Assembly (NCBI RefSeq): GCF_900184255.1
Contig: NZ_LT854640.1
Coordinates: 664,019-728,018, forward strand
Length of the DNA: 64,000 nucleotides
Direction: 5' to 3'
Origin: Haloimpatiens massiliensis
Lineage (GTDB): Bacteria > Bacillota > Clostridia > Clostridiales > Clostridiaceae
Shown: one piece after another, positions 52,279 to 62,400 of the stretch
Layout: every line of letters starts with the position of its first letter
Numbering within the stretch: position 1 is the stretch's first letter
The notes under the pieces: model-generated
What the model was told of the DNA's origin: nothing
Databases searched by the model: none
Seen by the model: the letters and a program-made list of their open reading frames with translations, nothing else
Made by a program: the position numbers and the translations under genes

Positions 52279-52308
52279 TTGAAAAATATAAGTAAAAAGC
52301 GTTATATT
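52279..52308 (+). promoter_or_regulatory. Candidate promoter of pta-ackA
   Basis: TTGAAA (52279-52284), 18-base spacer, TATATT (52303-52308). A TTGACT lies just upstream at 52272 but is too far from the -10. Confidence 0.5.
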
Positions 52309-52349
52309 ATAAATGTGTGTATTTTTTTAATTTGAAAGGAGAAATGAAC

Positions 52350-53351
52350 ATGGAACTTATGGAGAAGTTTTGGAAGGCAGCTAAGAATGATTTAAAAACA
52401 ATAGCTCTTCCAGAAGGAGAAGAAGAGAGAACTTTAACAGCAACAGAAAAAATAGTTAAAGAAGGCTTAGCTAAGGTTATATTAGTGGGCAATGAAAAAA
52501 ATATTAAAGAAAAGGCAAATAAACTAAAAGTAGATATTTCAGGTGCTGAAATAGTAGACCCTGAAACATCAGATAAATTAGAGAAGTATGTAAATGGTTT
52601 TTATGAATTAAGAAAGAAAAAGGGTATTACTTTAGAAAAAGCAGATAAAATAGTAAGAGACCCACTATATTTTGCTACTATGATGGTTAAAATGGATGAC
52701 GCAGATGGAATGGTTTCAGGTGCAATACATACCACTGGAGACCTTTTAAGACCAGGGCTTCAAATAATAAAGACAGCTCCTGGTATATCAGTAGTTTCTA
52801 GTGTATTTATTATGGTAGTACCAAACTGCCAGTATGGTAAAGATGGAATGTTATTATTCTCAGACTGTGCTGTAAATCCTAATCCAACAGCAGAGCAATT
52901 GGCATCTATTGCAATAAGTACAGCAGAAACAGCTAAAGGATTATGTGATATGGATCCAAAAGTTGCTATGCTTTCTTTCTCAACTATGGGAAGTGCTGAA
53001 CATGAATTAGTTGAAAAGGTTAGAGAAGCTACTAAGATGGCAAAAACATCAAGACCTGATTTGTTAATAGATGGAGAATTGCAATTAGATGCATCAATAG
53101 TTGAAAAAGTTGCAGCTCAAAAGGCTCCAGAAAGTAATGTAGCAGGTAAAGCTAATGTACTTATCTTCCCTGATTTACAAGCAGGAAATATTGGATACAA
53201 ATTAGTTCAAAGATTTGCAAAAGCAGATGCTATAGGACCTATATGCCAAGGGTTTGCAAAACCAATTAATGATTTATCAAGAGGATGTAGTGCAGAGGAT
53301 ATAGTAAATGTTGTGGCAGTAACAGCAGTTCAAGCGCAAAATCAAAAATAG
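52350..53351 (+). CDS. pta: Phosphate acetyltransferase
   Basis: Converts acetyl-CoA and phosphate to acetyl phosphate. The Pta fold of 333 residues carries IALPEGEEERTLTATEKIVKEG, DPLYFATMMVKMDDADGMVSGA, the substrate-site region CAVNPNPTAEQLA, FSTMGSAEHE and VLIFPDLQAGNIGYKLVQR. ATG 52350 is chosen because AAAGGAG ends 8 bases upstream. It forms a unit with ackA for ATP production from acetate. Confidence 0.97.
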   Translation: MELMEKFWKAAKNDLKTIALPEGEEERTLTATEKIVKEGLAKVILVGNEKNIKEKANKLKVDISGAEIVDPETSDKLEKYVNGFYELRKKKGITLEKADKIVRDPLYFATMMVKMDDADGMVSGAIHTTGDLLRPGLQIIKTAPGISVVSSVFIMVVPNCQYGKDGMLLFSDCAVNPNPTAEQLASIAISTAETAKGLCDMDPKVAMLSFSTMGSAEHELVEKVREATKMAKTSRPDLLIDGELQLDASIVEKVAAQKAPESNVAGKANVLIFPDLQAGNIGYKLVQRFAKADAIGPICQGFAKPINDLSRGCSAEDIVNVVAVTAVQAQNQK

Positions 53352-53409
53352 TAAAGTATATCATATTTAACATATAGATATATTATAAAAGATTAGGAGG
53401 ATTTTTTTA

Positions 53410-54603
53410 ATGAAAATATTAGTTATTAACTGTGGAAGCTCTTCTTTAAAGTATCAATTAATAGATATGGAAACAGAAAAAGCTTTAGCAAAAGGATTAG
53501 TGGAAAGAATAGGAATAGAAGGATCTATATTAACTCATAAAGCTGGAGAAAAGAAATTTGTAGTAGAAACTCCAATGAAAGATCATCAAGTTGCAGTAGA
53601 ATTAGTTCTAAAAGCATTAGTAAATGAAGACCATGGAGTGATTAATGATGTTTCAGAAATATCAGCAGTAGGACATAGAATAGTTCATGGTGGAGATAAG
53701 TATGCTAAATCTGTACTAGTTACTGATGAAGTAGTAGAGAATATAGAAGAGTGTATTAAATTAGCACCACTTCATAATCCAGCTCATATCATAGGAATTA
53801 ATGCATGCAGAACTTTAATGCCAAATACTCCAATGGTAGTAGTATTTGATACTGCTTTCCATCAAACTATGCCAGAAAAGGCGTATATGTATGCTCTACC
53901 ATATGAAATGTATACAAAACATAGTGTAAGAAGATATGGAGCACATGGAACTTCTCATAAATTTGTTTCACTTACAGCTGCAGAAATGATGGGCAAGGAT
54001 ATGAAAGAACTTAAGATAGTAACTTGTCACTTAGGAAATGGAGCTAGTTGTTCAGCTGTAGCTAATGGAGAATGCGTTGATACATCAATGGGATTAACTC
54101 CACTTGAAGGATTAGTTATGGGAACAAGATGTGGAGATATGGATCCTGCTATAGTAACATATTTAATGAAGGCTGAAGGTTTATCAATTGAAGAAATGGA
54201 TACATTAATGAATAAAAAATCTGGAGTACTAGGTGTTTCAGGTGTAAGTAGTGACTTTAGAGATATAGAGGATGCTGCTAAGAAAGGAAATCATAGAGCT
54301 CAGTTAGCTTTAGATGTATTCCATTATAGAGTTAAAAAATACATAGGATCATATATAGCTGCTATGGGTGGTATTGATTGTCTTGTGTTTACTGCTGGAT
54401 TAGGCGAAAATTCTATATCATCTAGAGAAGAAATTTGTAAGGGATTAGAATGCTTCGGCATAGAATTAGATGCTGAAAAGAATAACGTTAGAGGTAAAGC
54501 AGTAGAAGTAAGTACTGAAGGTTCTAAAGTTAAAATATTTGTTATACCAACAAATGAAGAATTAATGATAGCAAGAGATACAATGGAAATAGTTGCAAAA
54601 TAG
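53410..54603 (+). CDS. ackA: Acetate kinase
   Basis: Makes ATP and acetate from acetyl phosphate. ASKHA-fold motifs: VINCGSSSLKYQLIDM at the start, GHRIVHGG, VVFDTAFHQTMPEKAYMYALP, YGAHGTSHKFV, CHLGNGASCSAVANG and GMGG.. ENS-type ends. 397 residues, standard. GATTAGGAGGATT precedes the ATG. It follows pta by 58 bases. Confidence 0.97.
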   Translation: MKILVINCGSSSLKYQLIDMETEKALAKGLVERIGIEGSILTHKAGEKKFVVETPMKDHQVAVELVLKALVNEDHGVINDVSEISAVGHRIVHGGDKYAKSVLVTDEVVENIEECIKLAPLHNPAHIIGINACRTLMPNTPMVVVFDTAFHQTMPEKAYMYALPYEMYTKHSVRRYGAHGTSHKFVSLTAAEMMGKDMKELKIVTCHLGNGASCSAVANGECVDTSMGLTPLEGLVMGTRCGDMDPAIVTYLMKAEGLSIEEMDTLMNKKSGVLGVSGVSSDFRDIEDAAKKGNHRAQLALDVFHYRVKKYIGSYIAAMGGIDCLVFTAGLGENSISSREEICKGLECFGIELDAEKNNVRGKAVEVSTEGSKVKIFVIPTNEELMIARDTMEIVAK

Positions 54604-54624
54604 TAGCATAACTATTTAAATTAG

Positions 54625-54655
54625 AGTTCAGGTGGGCTAAAGGCCCATCTGAGCT
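54625..54655 (+). terminator. Terminator-like hairpin after ackA
   Basis: AGTTCAGGTGGGC and GCCCATCTGAGCT pair with a short TAAAG loop and a few wobble positions, followed by AGTTTTC. Confidence 0.7.
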
Positions 54656-54767
54656 AGTTTTCAGTTCTTATGAGTTTAATAGTTTTAAAAATAAATCTTG
54701 ACTTTTATTATTGCTACTTATATAATAATGGTGTTTGTTGTAATTTGTCACATGAGGTGGATTTTAT

Positions 54768-55268
54768 ATGATAATCAATGTATCGGAACTAATAAAAAAC
54801 AAAGTAAGTAGTAAAAAATTAAATTTTGTATTAGATTTATGTAATTTCCATGATGGCAATGAAACTATTGAAGTTACAAAGGCTATTAATTTTAATGGAG
54901 TAATAAAAAGCTTCGAAGAAGATCTAATCGTAGAGGGACATGTTGGAGGAGAAATTATTTTAACATGCTCTAGATGTTTAGAAAAATTTAACTATAAGTT
55001 AGATTTGGATTTTAAAGAGACAATATCAACAAATTCTGATGATAAAGATGATGATCTCATCTTTATTGATAATAGTAAGTTGAATATAGATGATATAATC
55101 ATAAGTAATATCATCATGTCATTACCTTTAAAGAGACTTTGCAGAGAAGACTGTAAAGGCTTATGTCAACTTTGTGGAACTAATTTAAATTATTCAAATT
55201 GTAATTGCAAAGATGAGGATGTTGATCCTAGATTGGCTAAGCTAAAAGAATTTTTTTCTGCTAATTAA
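54768..55268 (+). CDS. YceD/YlbN-type DUF177 protein
   Basis: Protein of 166 residues with the DUF177 pattern: GGEIILTCSRCLEKFNYKLDL and the C-terminal Cys set CREDCKGLCQLCGTNLNYSNCNC, which likely binds zinc. YceD homologues sit upstream of rpmF across bacteria and are linked to 23S rRNA or L32 assembly. Start ATG follows GAGGTGGA. It lies 13 bases before rpmF. Confidence 0.92.
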   Translation: MIINVSELIKNKVSSKKLNFVLDLCNFHDGNETIEVTKAINFNGVIKSFEEDLIVEGHVGGEIILTCSRCLEKFNYKLDLDFKETISTNSDDKDDDLIFIDNSKLNIDDIIISNIIMSLPLKRLCREDCKGLCQLCGTNLNYSNCNCKDEDVDPRLAKLKEFFSAN

Positions 55269-55281
55269 GGAGGTGTTATAA

Positions 55282-55464
55282 ATGGGTAATCCAAAATCAA
55301 AAATTTCAAAATCTAAAAGAGATTCAAGAAGAGCACAAACTTTCAAACTAAGTGCACCTGGAATAGTTGAATGTCCTCAATGTCACGAAATGAAACTTGC
55401 TCATAGAGTATGCCCAAACTGTGGATACTACAAAAATAAAGAAGTTGTTTCAACAGAAAAATAA
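55282..55464 (+). CDS. rpmF: 50S ribosomal protein L32
   Basis: Ribosomal protein of 60 residues: MGNPKSKISKSKRDSRRAQ followed by the zinc set CPQCHEMKLAHRVCPNCGYY (CxxC twice). This is a Zn form. AAGGAGGTG precedes the ATG. Follows yceD, the usual pair. Confidence 0.97.
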   Translation: MGNPKSKISKSKRDSRRAQTFKLSAPGIVECPQCHEMKLAHRVCPNCGYYKNKEVVSTEK

Positions 55465-55466
55465 TA

Positions 55467-55495
55467 AAAGGAAAGTCATATGACTTTCTTTTATT
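55467..55495 (+). terminator. Terminator after rpmF
   Basis: AAAAGGAAAGTCA pairs with TGACTTTCTTTT, followed by TATTTTT. Confidence 0.85.
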
Positions 55496-55564
55496 TTTAC
55501 CCAAATCAGTATATAATAAATTATATAATTTATATTATATAATATTTATAAGAGAGGTTTTATT

Positions 55565-56596
55565 ATGATAATAGCAGTGGATGGTATGGGTGGAGATAAT
55601 GCACCAGATTGTATAATTAAAGGGTCTATAGAGGCTATTAATGAATTTAAAGATTTAACTATAATAATAACAGGTCCCGAGAAAGTTATTAATGAAAAAC
55701 TTTCAGTATATAATTATCCAAAGGAAAGAATAATAGTCTTAAATGCAGAAGAGATAATTACTAACAATGAACATCCCGTAATGGCCATAAGAAAGAAAAA
55801 AAATTCAAGTTTAGCAAAGGCCTTAACTTTAGTAAAAAACAAAGAAGCAGATGCCGTAATCTCTGCAGGAAGTACAGGTGCTTTCATGGCGGGCTCTTTA
55901 TTTATTGTAGGAAGAATTAAAGGAATAGATAGGCCGGCTATAGCACCAGTTTTACCAGGTAAAAATGGCCCTAGTATGCTTATAGATTGTGGTGCTAATG
56001 CAGAATGCAAGCCTGTAAACTTATTGCAATTTGCTTATATGGGAGATATATATTTTAAAAATATATTAGGAATACCTAATCCAACAGTAGGACTTATTAA
56101 TATAGGTGCAGAAGAAGAAAAGGGAAATACCCTTACAAAAGAAACCTATAAACTTCTTAAAGAAACTTCTTTAAATTTTATAGGTAATGTGGAACCAAGG
56201 GATATACCTAGTGGAGATGTAAATGTACTAGTATGTGATGGCTTTGTAGGAAATACTGTTTTAAAGATGTATGAAGGCGTGGCATCTACTATATTTGGGA
56301 CTATAAAAGAAGAAATATTAAGCTCTACTAGAACTAAAATTGGAGGAATACTTTTAAAGCCAGTTTTTAAGAATTTTAAGAAAAAATTTGACTACAAAGA
56401 ATATGGTGGAGCTGCTTTTTTAGGAGTAAAGGGAGTATGCATTAAAGCTCACGGAAGCTCTGATGGTAAAGCTATCAAAAATGCTATATCTCAGGCTATT
56501 AAATTTGCCAATAATGAAATAATAGATAAAATTAAAATGCAGATAGAAAATGAAAAAGTGCAAGAAGAAAACGAAAAAATTGAAAAACACGTATAA
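55565..56596 (+). CDS. plsX: Phosphate acyltransferase PlsX
   Basis: Makes acyl-phosphate from acyl-ACP for phospholipid synthesis. PlsX motifs: IIAVDGMGGDNAPDCIIKG, SAGSTGAFMAGSLFIVGRIKGIDRPAIA, DCGANAECKP and GNVEPRDIPSGDVNVLVCDGFVGN. 343 residues, full length. The ATG follows AAGAGAGG. It is 89 bases before acpP, in line with the lipid pathway; fapR, often upstream in Bacillus, is not here. Confidence 0.96.
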   Translation: MIIAVDGMGGDNAPDCIIKGSIEAINEFKDLTIIITGPEKVINEKLSVYNYPKERIIVLNAEEIITNNEHPVMAIRKKKNSSLAKALTLVKNKEADAVISAGSTGAFMAGSLFIVGRIKGIDRPAIAPVLPGKNGPSMLIDCGANAECKPVNLLQFAYMGDIYFKNILGIPNPTVGLINIGAEEEKGNTLTKETYKLLKETSLNFIGNVEPRDIPSGDVNVLVCDGFVGNTVLKMYEGVASTIFGTIKEEILSSTRTKIGGILLKPVFKNFKKKFDYKEYGGAAFLGVKGVCIKAHGSSDGKAIKNAISQAIKFANNEIIDKIKMQIENEKVQEENEKIEKHV

Positions 56597-56624
56597 ATTT
56601 AATAATATTGATGATATTATTATA

Positions 56625-56653
56625 TTGACTACTTAGATTTTATATAATATTAT
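56625..56653 (+). promoter_or_regulatory. Promoter before acpP
   Basis: TTGACT (56625-56630), 17-base spacer, TATTAT (56648-56653). An AT-rich palindrome (AATAATAT...ATATTATT, 56602-56621) precedes it and could be an operator. Confidence 0.65.
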
Positions 56654-56685
56654 CTATTTGTAGATTTTATTAGGAGGTGAATGTT

Positions 56686-56919
56686 ATGGTATTCGAAAGA
56701 GTAAAAAAAATAATAGCTGATCAATTAAGCTTAGATGAGGAAGAAGTGAGAATAGACTCCTCTTTTATAGATGATTTAGGAGCTGATTCGCTAGATATAG
56801 TAGAACTTATAATGGCGCTAGAAGAAGAATTTGATATTGAAATTCCAGATGAATCTGCCGAAAAAGTTTCTACTGTAGGAGATGTTGTTGAATATATAAA
56901 ACAACATGTAGAAGAGTAA
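56686..56919 (+). CDS. acpP: Acyl carrier protein
   Basis: Fatty-acid synthesis carrier of 77 residues. The phosphopantetheine Ser is at about residue 35 in DLGADSLDIVELIMALEEEF. The whole protein is acidic, with the pattern VFERVKKIIADQLS at the start. ATG 56686 has AGGAGGTGA upstream; GTG 56677 falls inside that site. A terminator follows. Confidence 0.97.
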   Translation: MVFERVKKIIADQLSLDEEEVRIDSSFIDDLGADSLDIVELIMALEEEFDIEIPDESAEKVSTVGDVVEYIKQHVEE

Positions 56920-56921
56920 TA

Positions 56922-56947
56922 AAAGGTCCCGTTTTAAAACGGGACTT
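56922..56947 (+). terminator. Terminator after acpP
   Basis: GTCCCGTTTT and AAAACGGGAC form a perfect stem with no loop bases between them, flanked by AAAG and CTTT. The T tract is short. Confidence 0.75.
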
Positions 56948-57037
56948 TATATTTTCAGAAATATAGTTTATTCTTGAGCTTGTAAATAAAATGCAAATTG
57001 AGGAATAAACTCTATTAAAGGAGATGGAGATTATATA

Positions 57038-57745
57038 ATGAATGCTTTACGTGAAGACATGTTAGTGGAATTGGAAGAGAAAATAGGGCTTAATTTTCAA
57101 AATAAAAACTTACTAGATGTAGCATTAACCCATAGTTCTTATGCCAATCATAAAAAAAATGCAAAATACAATGAGAGACTTGAATTTTTAGGAGATGCGG
57201 TATTAGAACTTGTGATATCTGATTTCTTATTTAAAAAATATAAAGAAAAAAGTGAAGGCGAATTAACTAAAACAAGAGCCATGATAGTATGTGAAAACTC
57301 TCTTCACAGTATAGCCAAAAATTGGGATATAGGTAAATATATAAACATGAGCAAAGGTGAAGAAATGACTGGTGGAAGAACTAGAGTATCTATATTGGCA
57401 GATTGCATAGAAGCTATAATAGCTGCTGTTTATTTAGAAAAAGGATTTGAAGAAGTCAAAAGTTTTATACTGATAAATTTTAAAGAAAACATACATAAAG
57501 CATTAAACAATCAAATAATAATGGATCATAAAACAAAGCTACAAGAAATTATGCAGCAACATGGAGAAGTAAATATAGAATATAATTTATTAAAATATGA
57601 AGGACCACCTCATAGAAGAAAATTTTACATAGAAGTTTATATAAATGGAAAATATCTTGGTAAAGGTGATGGATATAGTAAAAAAGAAGCTGAGCAAAAT
57701 GCGGCAAAAGAAGCTTTGAATAATTTGGAGGTTATAAATGGGTAA
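57038..57745 (+). CDS. rnc: Ribonuclease III
   Basis: Double-strand RNA endonuclease. The RNase III signature NERLEFLGDAVLELVISDFLF carries the catalytic Glu and Asp. A further EAIIAAVYLEKGFEE holds the second Glu, and a C-terminal dsRNA-binding domain (LQEIMQQHG...YSKKEAEQNAAKEALNNL) ends it. 235 residues. AAAGGAGATGG precedes the ATG. Its end overlaps the next gene by 8 bases. Confidence 0.97.
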   Translation: MNALREDMLVELEEKIGLNFQNKNLLDVALTHSSYANHKKNAKYNERLEFLGDAVLELVISDFLFKKYKEKSEGELTKTRAMIVCENSLHSIAKNWDIGKYINMSKGEEMTGGRTRVSILADCIEAIIAAVYLEKGFEEVKSFILINFKENIHKALNNQIIMDHKTKLQEIMQQHGEVNIEYNLLKYEGPPHRRKFYIEVYINGKYLGKGDGYSKKEAEQNAAKEALNNLEVING

Positions 57746-58826
57746 ATCACACTATATAATCCCTATATTTGTACCACATGAAGGATGTACTCATAATTGT
57801 GTATTTTGTAACCAAAGAAGCATAACAGGAGTAAAAAGTAATGTGAATGGAGAGTATGCGGATAAAATAATAAGAGAATATCTTTCTACTATAGATTATA
57901 AAAATTCAACGGTAGAGGTATCATTTTTTGGAGGGTCTTTTACAGCTATAAATATAGAAAGGCAAAATGAACTTTTAGAAGTAGCATATAAATACAAAAA
58001 AGAAGGAAAAATTAAATACATTCATATGTCTACGAGACCAGATTGTATAAATGAATGTATATTAGATAATTTAAAAAAGTATCATGCAGATATCATTGAA
58101 TTAGGAGTACAATCATTAGATGAAGAAGTATTATTAAAGTCAGCGAGAGGACACGGTGTAGAAGATGTTATAAAAGCTTCTAAGCTTATAAAAGAATACG
58201 GATTTACCTTGGGGCACCAAGTGATGTTAGGATTACCAGGAGATAATTTTAAGAAGGATATAGATACAGCTATAAAGTCTGTGGAAATGAAACCGGATAT
58301 ATGCCGCATATATCCTGCTTTAGTAATAAAGGGTACTCCTATGGAGAAAATGTATAAAGAGGGAATTTATAAGCCATATACTGTGGAGCAAGCAGTGGAA
58401 ATATGCAAAGATGTGTATGGTATTTTTATTAGTAATGGAATAAGGGTAATAAGAGTTGGACTTCAACCTACTGAGGAAATAACTACAGGCAGAGAATTGG
58501 TAGCGGGTCCTTTTCACCCAGCTTTTAGAGAATTGGTAGAAGGTAGTATGTATAACGATATGATAAGAGATGAACTTATAGAAAAAGATGGTTCTAGTGT
58601 AACTATAGGTGTTAATCCTAAGGATATATCTAAAATATACGCAAATAAAAAACAATTTTTTTATGACATGAAGAAACAATTTTCGTCAAAGAACTTAAGT
58701 GTATTTCAGGATAACACTTTAGAAGTAGGGCAAATTTCTATAAATATAAATGAAAAATGTAGTAAAATATCTTTCCAAAATTATGTTCAAAGTAAGTATA
58801 AAAAAGGATATAAGAGTTTTTTATAG
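57738..58826 (+). CDS. Elp3-like radical SAM protein
   Basis: Radical-SAM protein of 362 residues. It has the CxxxCxxC cluster (CTHNCVFC) near residue 17, preceded by IIPIFVPHEG, and Elp3-family features: SFFGGSFTAI, RPDCIN, ELGVQSLDEEVL and GHQVMLGLPGD. It lacks a GNAT acetyltransferase domain of Elp3. Clostridial homologues between rnc and smc are often annotated so; the substrate is unknown. It starts within rnc, with TTTGGAGG upstream. Confidence 0.88.
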   Translation: MGKSHYIIPIFVPHEGCTHNCVFCNQRSITGVKSNVNGEYADKIIREYLSTIDYKNSTVEVSFFGGSFTAINIERQNELLEVAYKYKKEGKIKYIHMSTRPDCINECILDNLKKYHADIIELGVQSLDEEVLLKSARGHGVEDVIKASKLIKEYGFTLGHQVMLGLPGDNFKKDIDTAIKSVEMKPDICRIYPALVIKGTPMEKMYKEGIYKPYTVEQAVEICKDVYGIFISNGIRVIRVGLQPTEEITTGRELVAGPFHPAFRELVEGSMYNDMIRDELIEKDGSSVTIGVNPKDISKIYANKKQFFYDMKKQFSSKNLSVFQDNTLEVGQISININEKCSKISFQNYVQSKYKKGYKSFL

Positions 58827-58895
58827 AATATAATTCCTATATAAGTATTAAAAAGTTAAACTTAAATAATAATTTTTATAGGGAGGAATATAATT

Positions 58896-59156
58896 ATGGA
58901 AGTATTAAAAGTATCAGCTCAATCTTCTCCAAAATCAGTAGCAGGGGCTTTAGCAGCTATTGTAAGAGATAGTAAAGTTGCAGAGATTCAAGCAATAGGT
59001 GCCGGTTCTGTAAATCAAGCTATAAAAGCTATTGCCATAGCTAGGGGATTTGTTGCCCCTAATGGAATAGACCTTGTAACCATACCAGCTTTTTCACAGA
59101 TAGAAATTGATGGCGAAGAAAGAACTGCAATTAAATTAATAGTTGAATCCAGATAA
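58896..59156 (+). CDS. spoVS: Stage V sporulation protein S
   Basis: DNA/RNA-binding (Alba-like) protein of 86 residues that in B. subtilis is needed for septum and spore coat assembly. The sequence starts MEVLKVSAQSSPKSVAGALA and has AEIQAIGAGSVNQAIKAIAIARGFVAP, highly conserved in the family. AGGGAGGA precedes the ATG. A terminator follows at 59187. Confidence 0.96.
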   Translation: MEVLKVSAQSSPKSVAGALAAIVRDSKVAEIQAIGAGSVNQAIKAIAIARGFVAPNGIDLVTIPAFSQIEIDGEERTAIKLIVESR

Positions 59157-59186
59157 CTTGCTAAAAAATTAGTTTAAGAAATGTAG

Positions 59187-59218
59187 GCTCTCAAGGTTTA
59201 GACCATGAGAGCTTATTT
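59187..59218 (+). terminator. Terminator after spoVS
   Basis: GCTCTCA and TGAGAGC pair around a GG/CC inner stem with TTTAGA loop, followed by TTATTT. Confidence 0.8.
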
Positions 59219-59293
59219 AAATTTAATACAAGTTGATATTTTTTTTAAATTACTATAAACTATTAAAGTAAAACCAGTATGTGAGGTGGTAAA

Positions 59294-59389
59294 ATGAAAA
59301 AGGAAAATAGAGAAAAGGCTACAAAAATTATGGTATTTGCAATGATCATAATTTTTATATTTACTTTAATGCCTATATTATTTAGATAA
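59294..59389 (+). CDS. 31-residue single-membrane-segment micro-protein
   Basis: Micro-ORF starting MKKENREKATKIMVFAMIII, then a hydrophobic run to LMPILFR. GAGGTGG lies 5 bases before the ATG. It has a basic N-terminus and one membrane helix, like DUF4044-type small proteins found in Firmicutes, though I cannot confirm this. It lies between spoVS and smc, 38 bases before smc. Confidence 0.55.
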   Translation: MKKENREKATKIMVFAMIIIFIFTLMPILFR

Positions 59390-59427
59390 ACATATAATAA
59401 TTAAGCTTTATATAGGAGAGAGTGTTT

Positions 59428-62400
59428 ATGTTTTTAAAATCACTGGAGATAAGAGGATTCAAATCTTTTGCAGATAAAACTGAGGTGTCCTTTAATAAAG
59501 GAATAACTACAGTTGTGGGCCCTAATGGTAGTGGAAAAAGCAATATTTCAGATGCAGTTAGATGGGTACTGGGAGAGCAAAGTATAAAAACTCTAAGAGG
59601 AGGTAAAATGGAGGATGTTATATTTGCTGGAACTCAGTACAGAAGACCAGTGGGATTGGCTCAAGTAGCTATTACTCTAGATAATAGCGATAGCGAACTC
59701 CCTATAGATTATTCCGATGTAACCATTTCTAGAAGATTATATAGGTCAGGAGAGAGTGAATATTATATAAATAACTCCAAATGTAGACTTAAAGATATAC
59801 AAGAATTATTTATGGACACTGGAATAGGAAAAGAAGGATATTCTATAATAGGTCAAGGTAAGATAGATGCTATTTTAAGTGGTAAACCAGAGGACAGAAG
59901 AAAACTTTTGGAAGAGGCCGCTGGTATTGTTAAATTTAAAACTAGAAAAGAAGAAGCTGAAAGAAAACTTATTAATACTGAACAAAATTTAACTAGAATA
60001 GAAGATATATTAAGTACCTATGAAGAAAGACTTGGACCTTTAGAAATAGAAAGAAATAAAGCAAAAGAGTTTTTAAAGTTATCTGAGGAATTAAAAATAA
60101 AAGAGATAAATTTAATATTGTATAATATTAAATCCTTAGAGGAAAGAATATTATTTATCAAAAAAAATATAGATAAATTTAATGATGAAATGAATAAATA
60201 TGAAAAAGAAAAAGAAGAACTAAAAAGTCAATTTGATGAATTAGAAGAAGAGATGGAAAAGTTTAATAAAGATATAGAAAGAGAAAAATCAGATTATTAT
60301 AACAAGCAATGGGAACACAAGGATATAATATCTAAGATGGAAATTTTAAATGAGAGAATATCCAATTTAAAATCTGTTATAGACAAAAATTCCATAGATA
60401 TAAAGAATTTAGAACATAAAAAAGAAAGTTTTTATAAAGAAAAAAATTTAAAAGAAAAAGAACTGGAAAAATTTCAAATGGATCAAACCAGTTTAAATAT
60501 AAATATTGTTAAGTTAGAAAATTATATATTAAGTCTTAATAAAGAAATATCTACTGATAAGCAAATACTTGATAATTTAAAGAAAGAGCAAATAGATGTA
60601 GCAGGGAAGATATCTGAACTTAAAAATAGTAATATAATTTATAAGAATGAAGTAGAGGAATTAAAAAAGAAAATCTCCCATATAAAAGAAAGTTGTGTGG
60701 GATATGCTAATTCTATAAAGATTAATTCAAATACCAAAAATATTTTAAAAGAAGAAAGAGAAAAGCTATCCATCTGTATAGTTGAACATGAGGATGAAAT
60801 AAAATCCTCTAGAAGAGAAATTTCTAAGCTTAATATTCAATTAAAGGAGCAAGAAATTAAATTTAAAAGTAATAATAAAAAATTAAATACTTTGGAAGCT
60901 AATAGAAACATACTTGCAAATTTAGATAAGGAGTATGAAGGGTATACAAAAACTGTAAAAAATTTAATGCATGATTTATCTAAGGGATTATTGGAGATAC
61001 AAAAACAGCATTGCCATGTATTGGGGGAAATAGTAGATGTACCTAAAGAACTAGAAGTAGCCATAGAAATAGCTCTAGGAGCATCTATTTCTAATATAAT
61101 AACAAAAGATGAAACTACAGCAAAAAAATTAATTAGTTACTTAAAAGAAAATAGGTTAGGCAGGGCTACCTTCTTGCCTTTAGATATAGTTAGAGGGAAA
61201 AAGTTGGATTTATATCCTGAAATAAAAAATATAAAAGGATATTTAGGAATTGCTAGTGAACTCATAAATTATAATAATATATTTAATCCTATAATACAGT
61301 ATGTGCTTGGAAGGACAATAATTGCTAAAGATTTAGATTGTGCTATTCATATAGCTAAGGCTAGTAAGTTTAAATTTAAAATAGTAACGCTAGATGGAGA
61401 GATAGTAAATGCTGGAGGAGCTTTAACTGGTGGTAGCTTATATGGGAAAAATACTGGAATAATAAGTAGAAAGAGACATATAGAAGAAATAGAATTGGAA
61501 GTGGAAAAATCAAAAGAAGAAATTTCTAAGGTAGCTTATGATATAAAAAATTTAAATAAAATTATAAAGGAATTAGATGATAAGTGTTTAAATCTAAAAG
61601 ATGAAATTCACTATAAAAATATAGAAATAACAAAGATTGATGGAAAAACAAGTGCTATCGAAATGGAAACAGAAAAATTAAATAAAAATTTGTCTGTTTC
61701 TACTGAAGAGATAAATGTTATTAGTAAAACTTTGAAATATAAAGAGAGTCAGACAGAGGAATTTTATAAAAATATAGATTTATATATAGAAAAAGAAAAA
61801 GAAAATAATGAAAAGATTAGAAACTTGGAGTTTAAACTAAAAGATAGGGATAAACTTATAGAGGATAATAAGGAAAACTTAACTGAATTAAGAATAAAAA
61901 AGGCTGGACTAGATGAGATAGTCAACAATAAGATAAGTGAATTAAGTAGGATAAGCAAAGAAGGAGAAGCTATAGATATAAAAATTGAAACTCTAAAAAA
62001 AGAAATAGAAAAGTCAGAGGAAACTTATCAAAGTAGTCTTAAAAATATAGAAGAAAACAAGATGAAGATAGAACATGTACTGAGGTCTTTAGAGGTTTTG
62101 AAAAATGCATATGAAAGTAAGGAAGTAGAAAAAATAAAGGTAAAAGAAAGTATTGATAAATATAAAAATAAATTAGAAGAAATGAATTTACTAATAGCTA
62201 ACAAGGAAAAAGAAATACACAAGGAACAAATATCACATACTAAGTATGTAACAGAGAAAGAAAATGTATATTTAAAATTAAATGATGAATTTCAAATTAC
62301 TTATGCTGAAGCTTTAGAATATGCAATTGAAAATTTTAATTTAAAAGAGTTTAAATTAGATATTCAAAACTTAAAAGAGGGAATTTCAAAATTAGGTGTT

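Noticed and set aside
58320..58679. 119-codon reverse ORF inside the Elp3-like gene
   Set aside because: Shadow ORF without ribosome site, opposite an intact family member.
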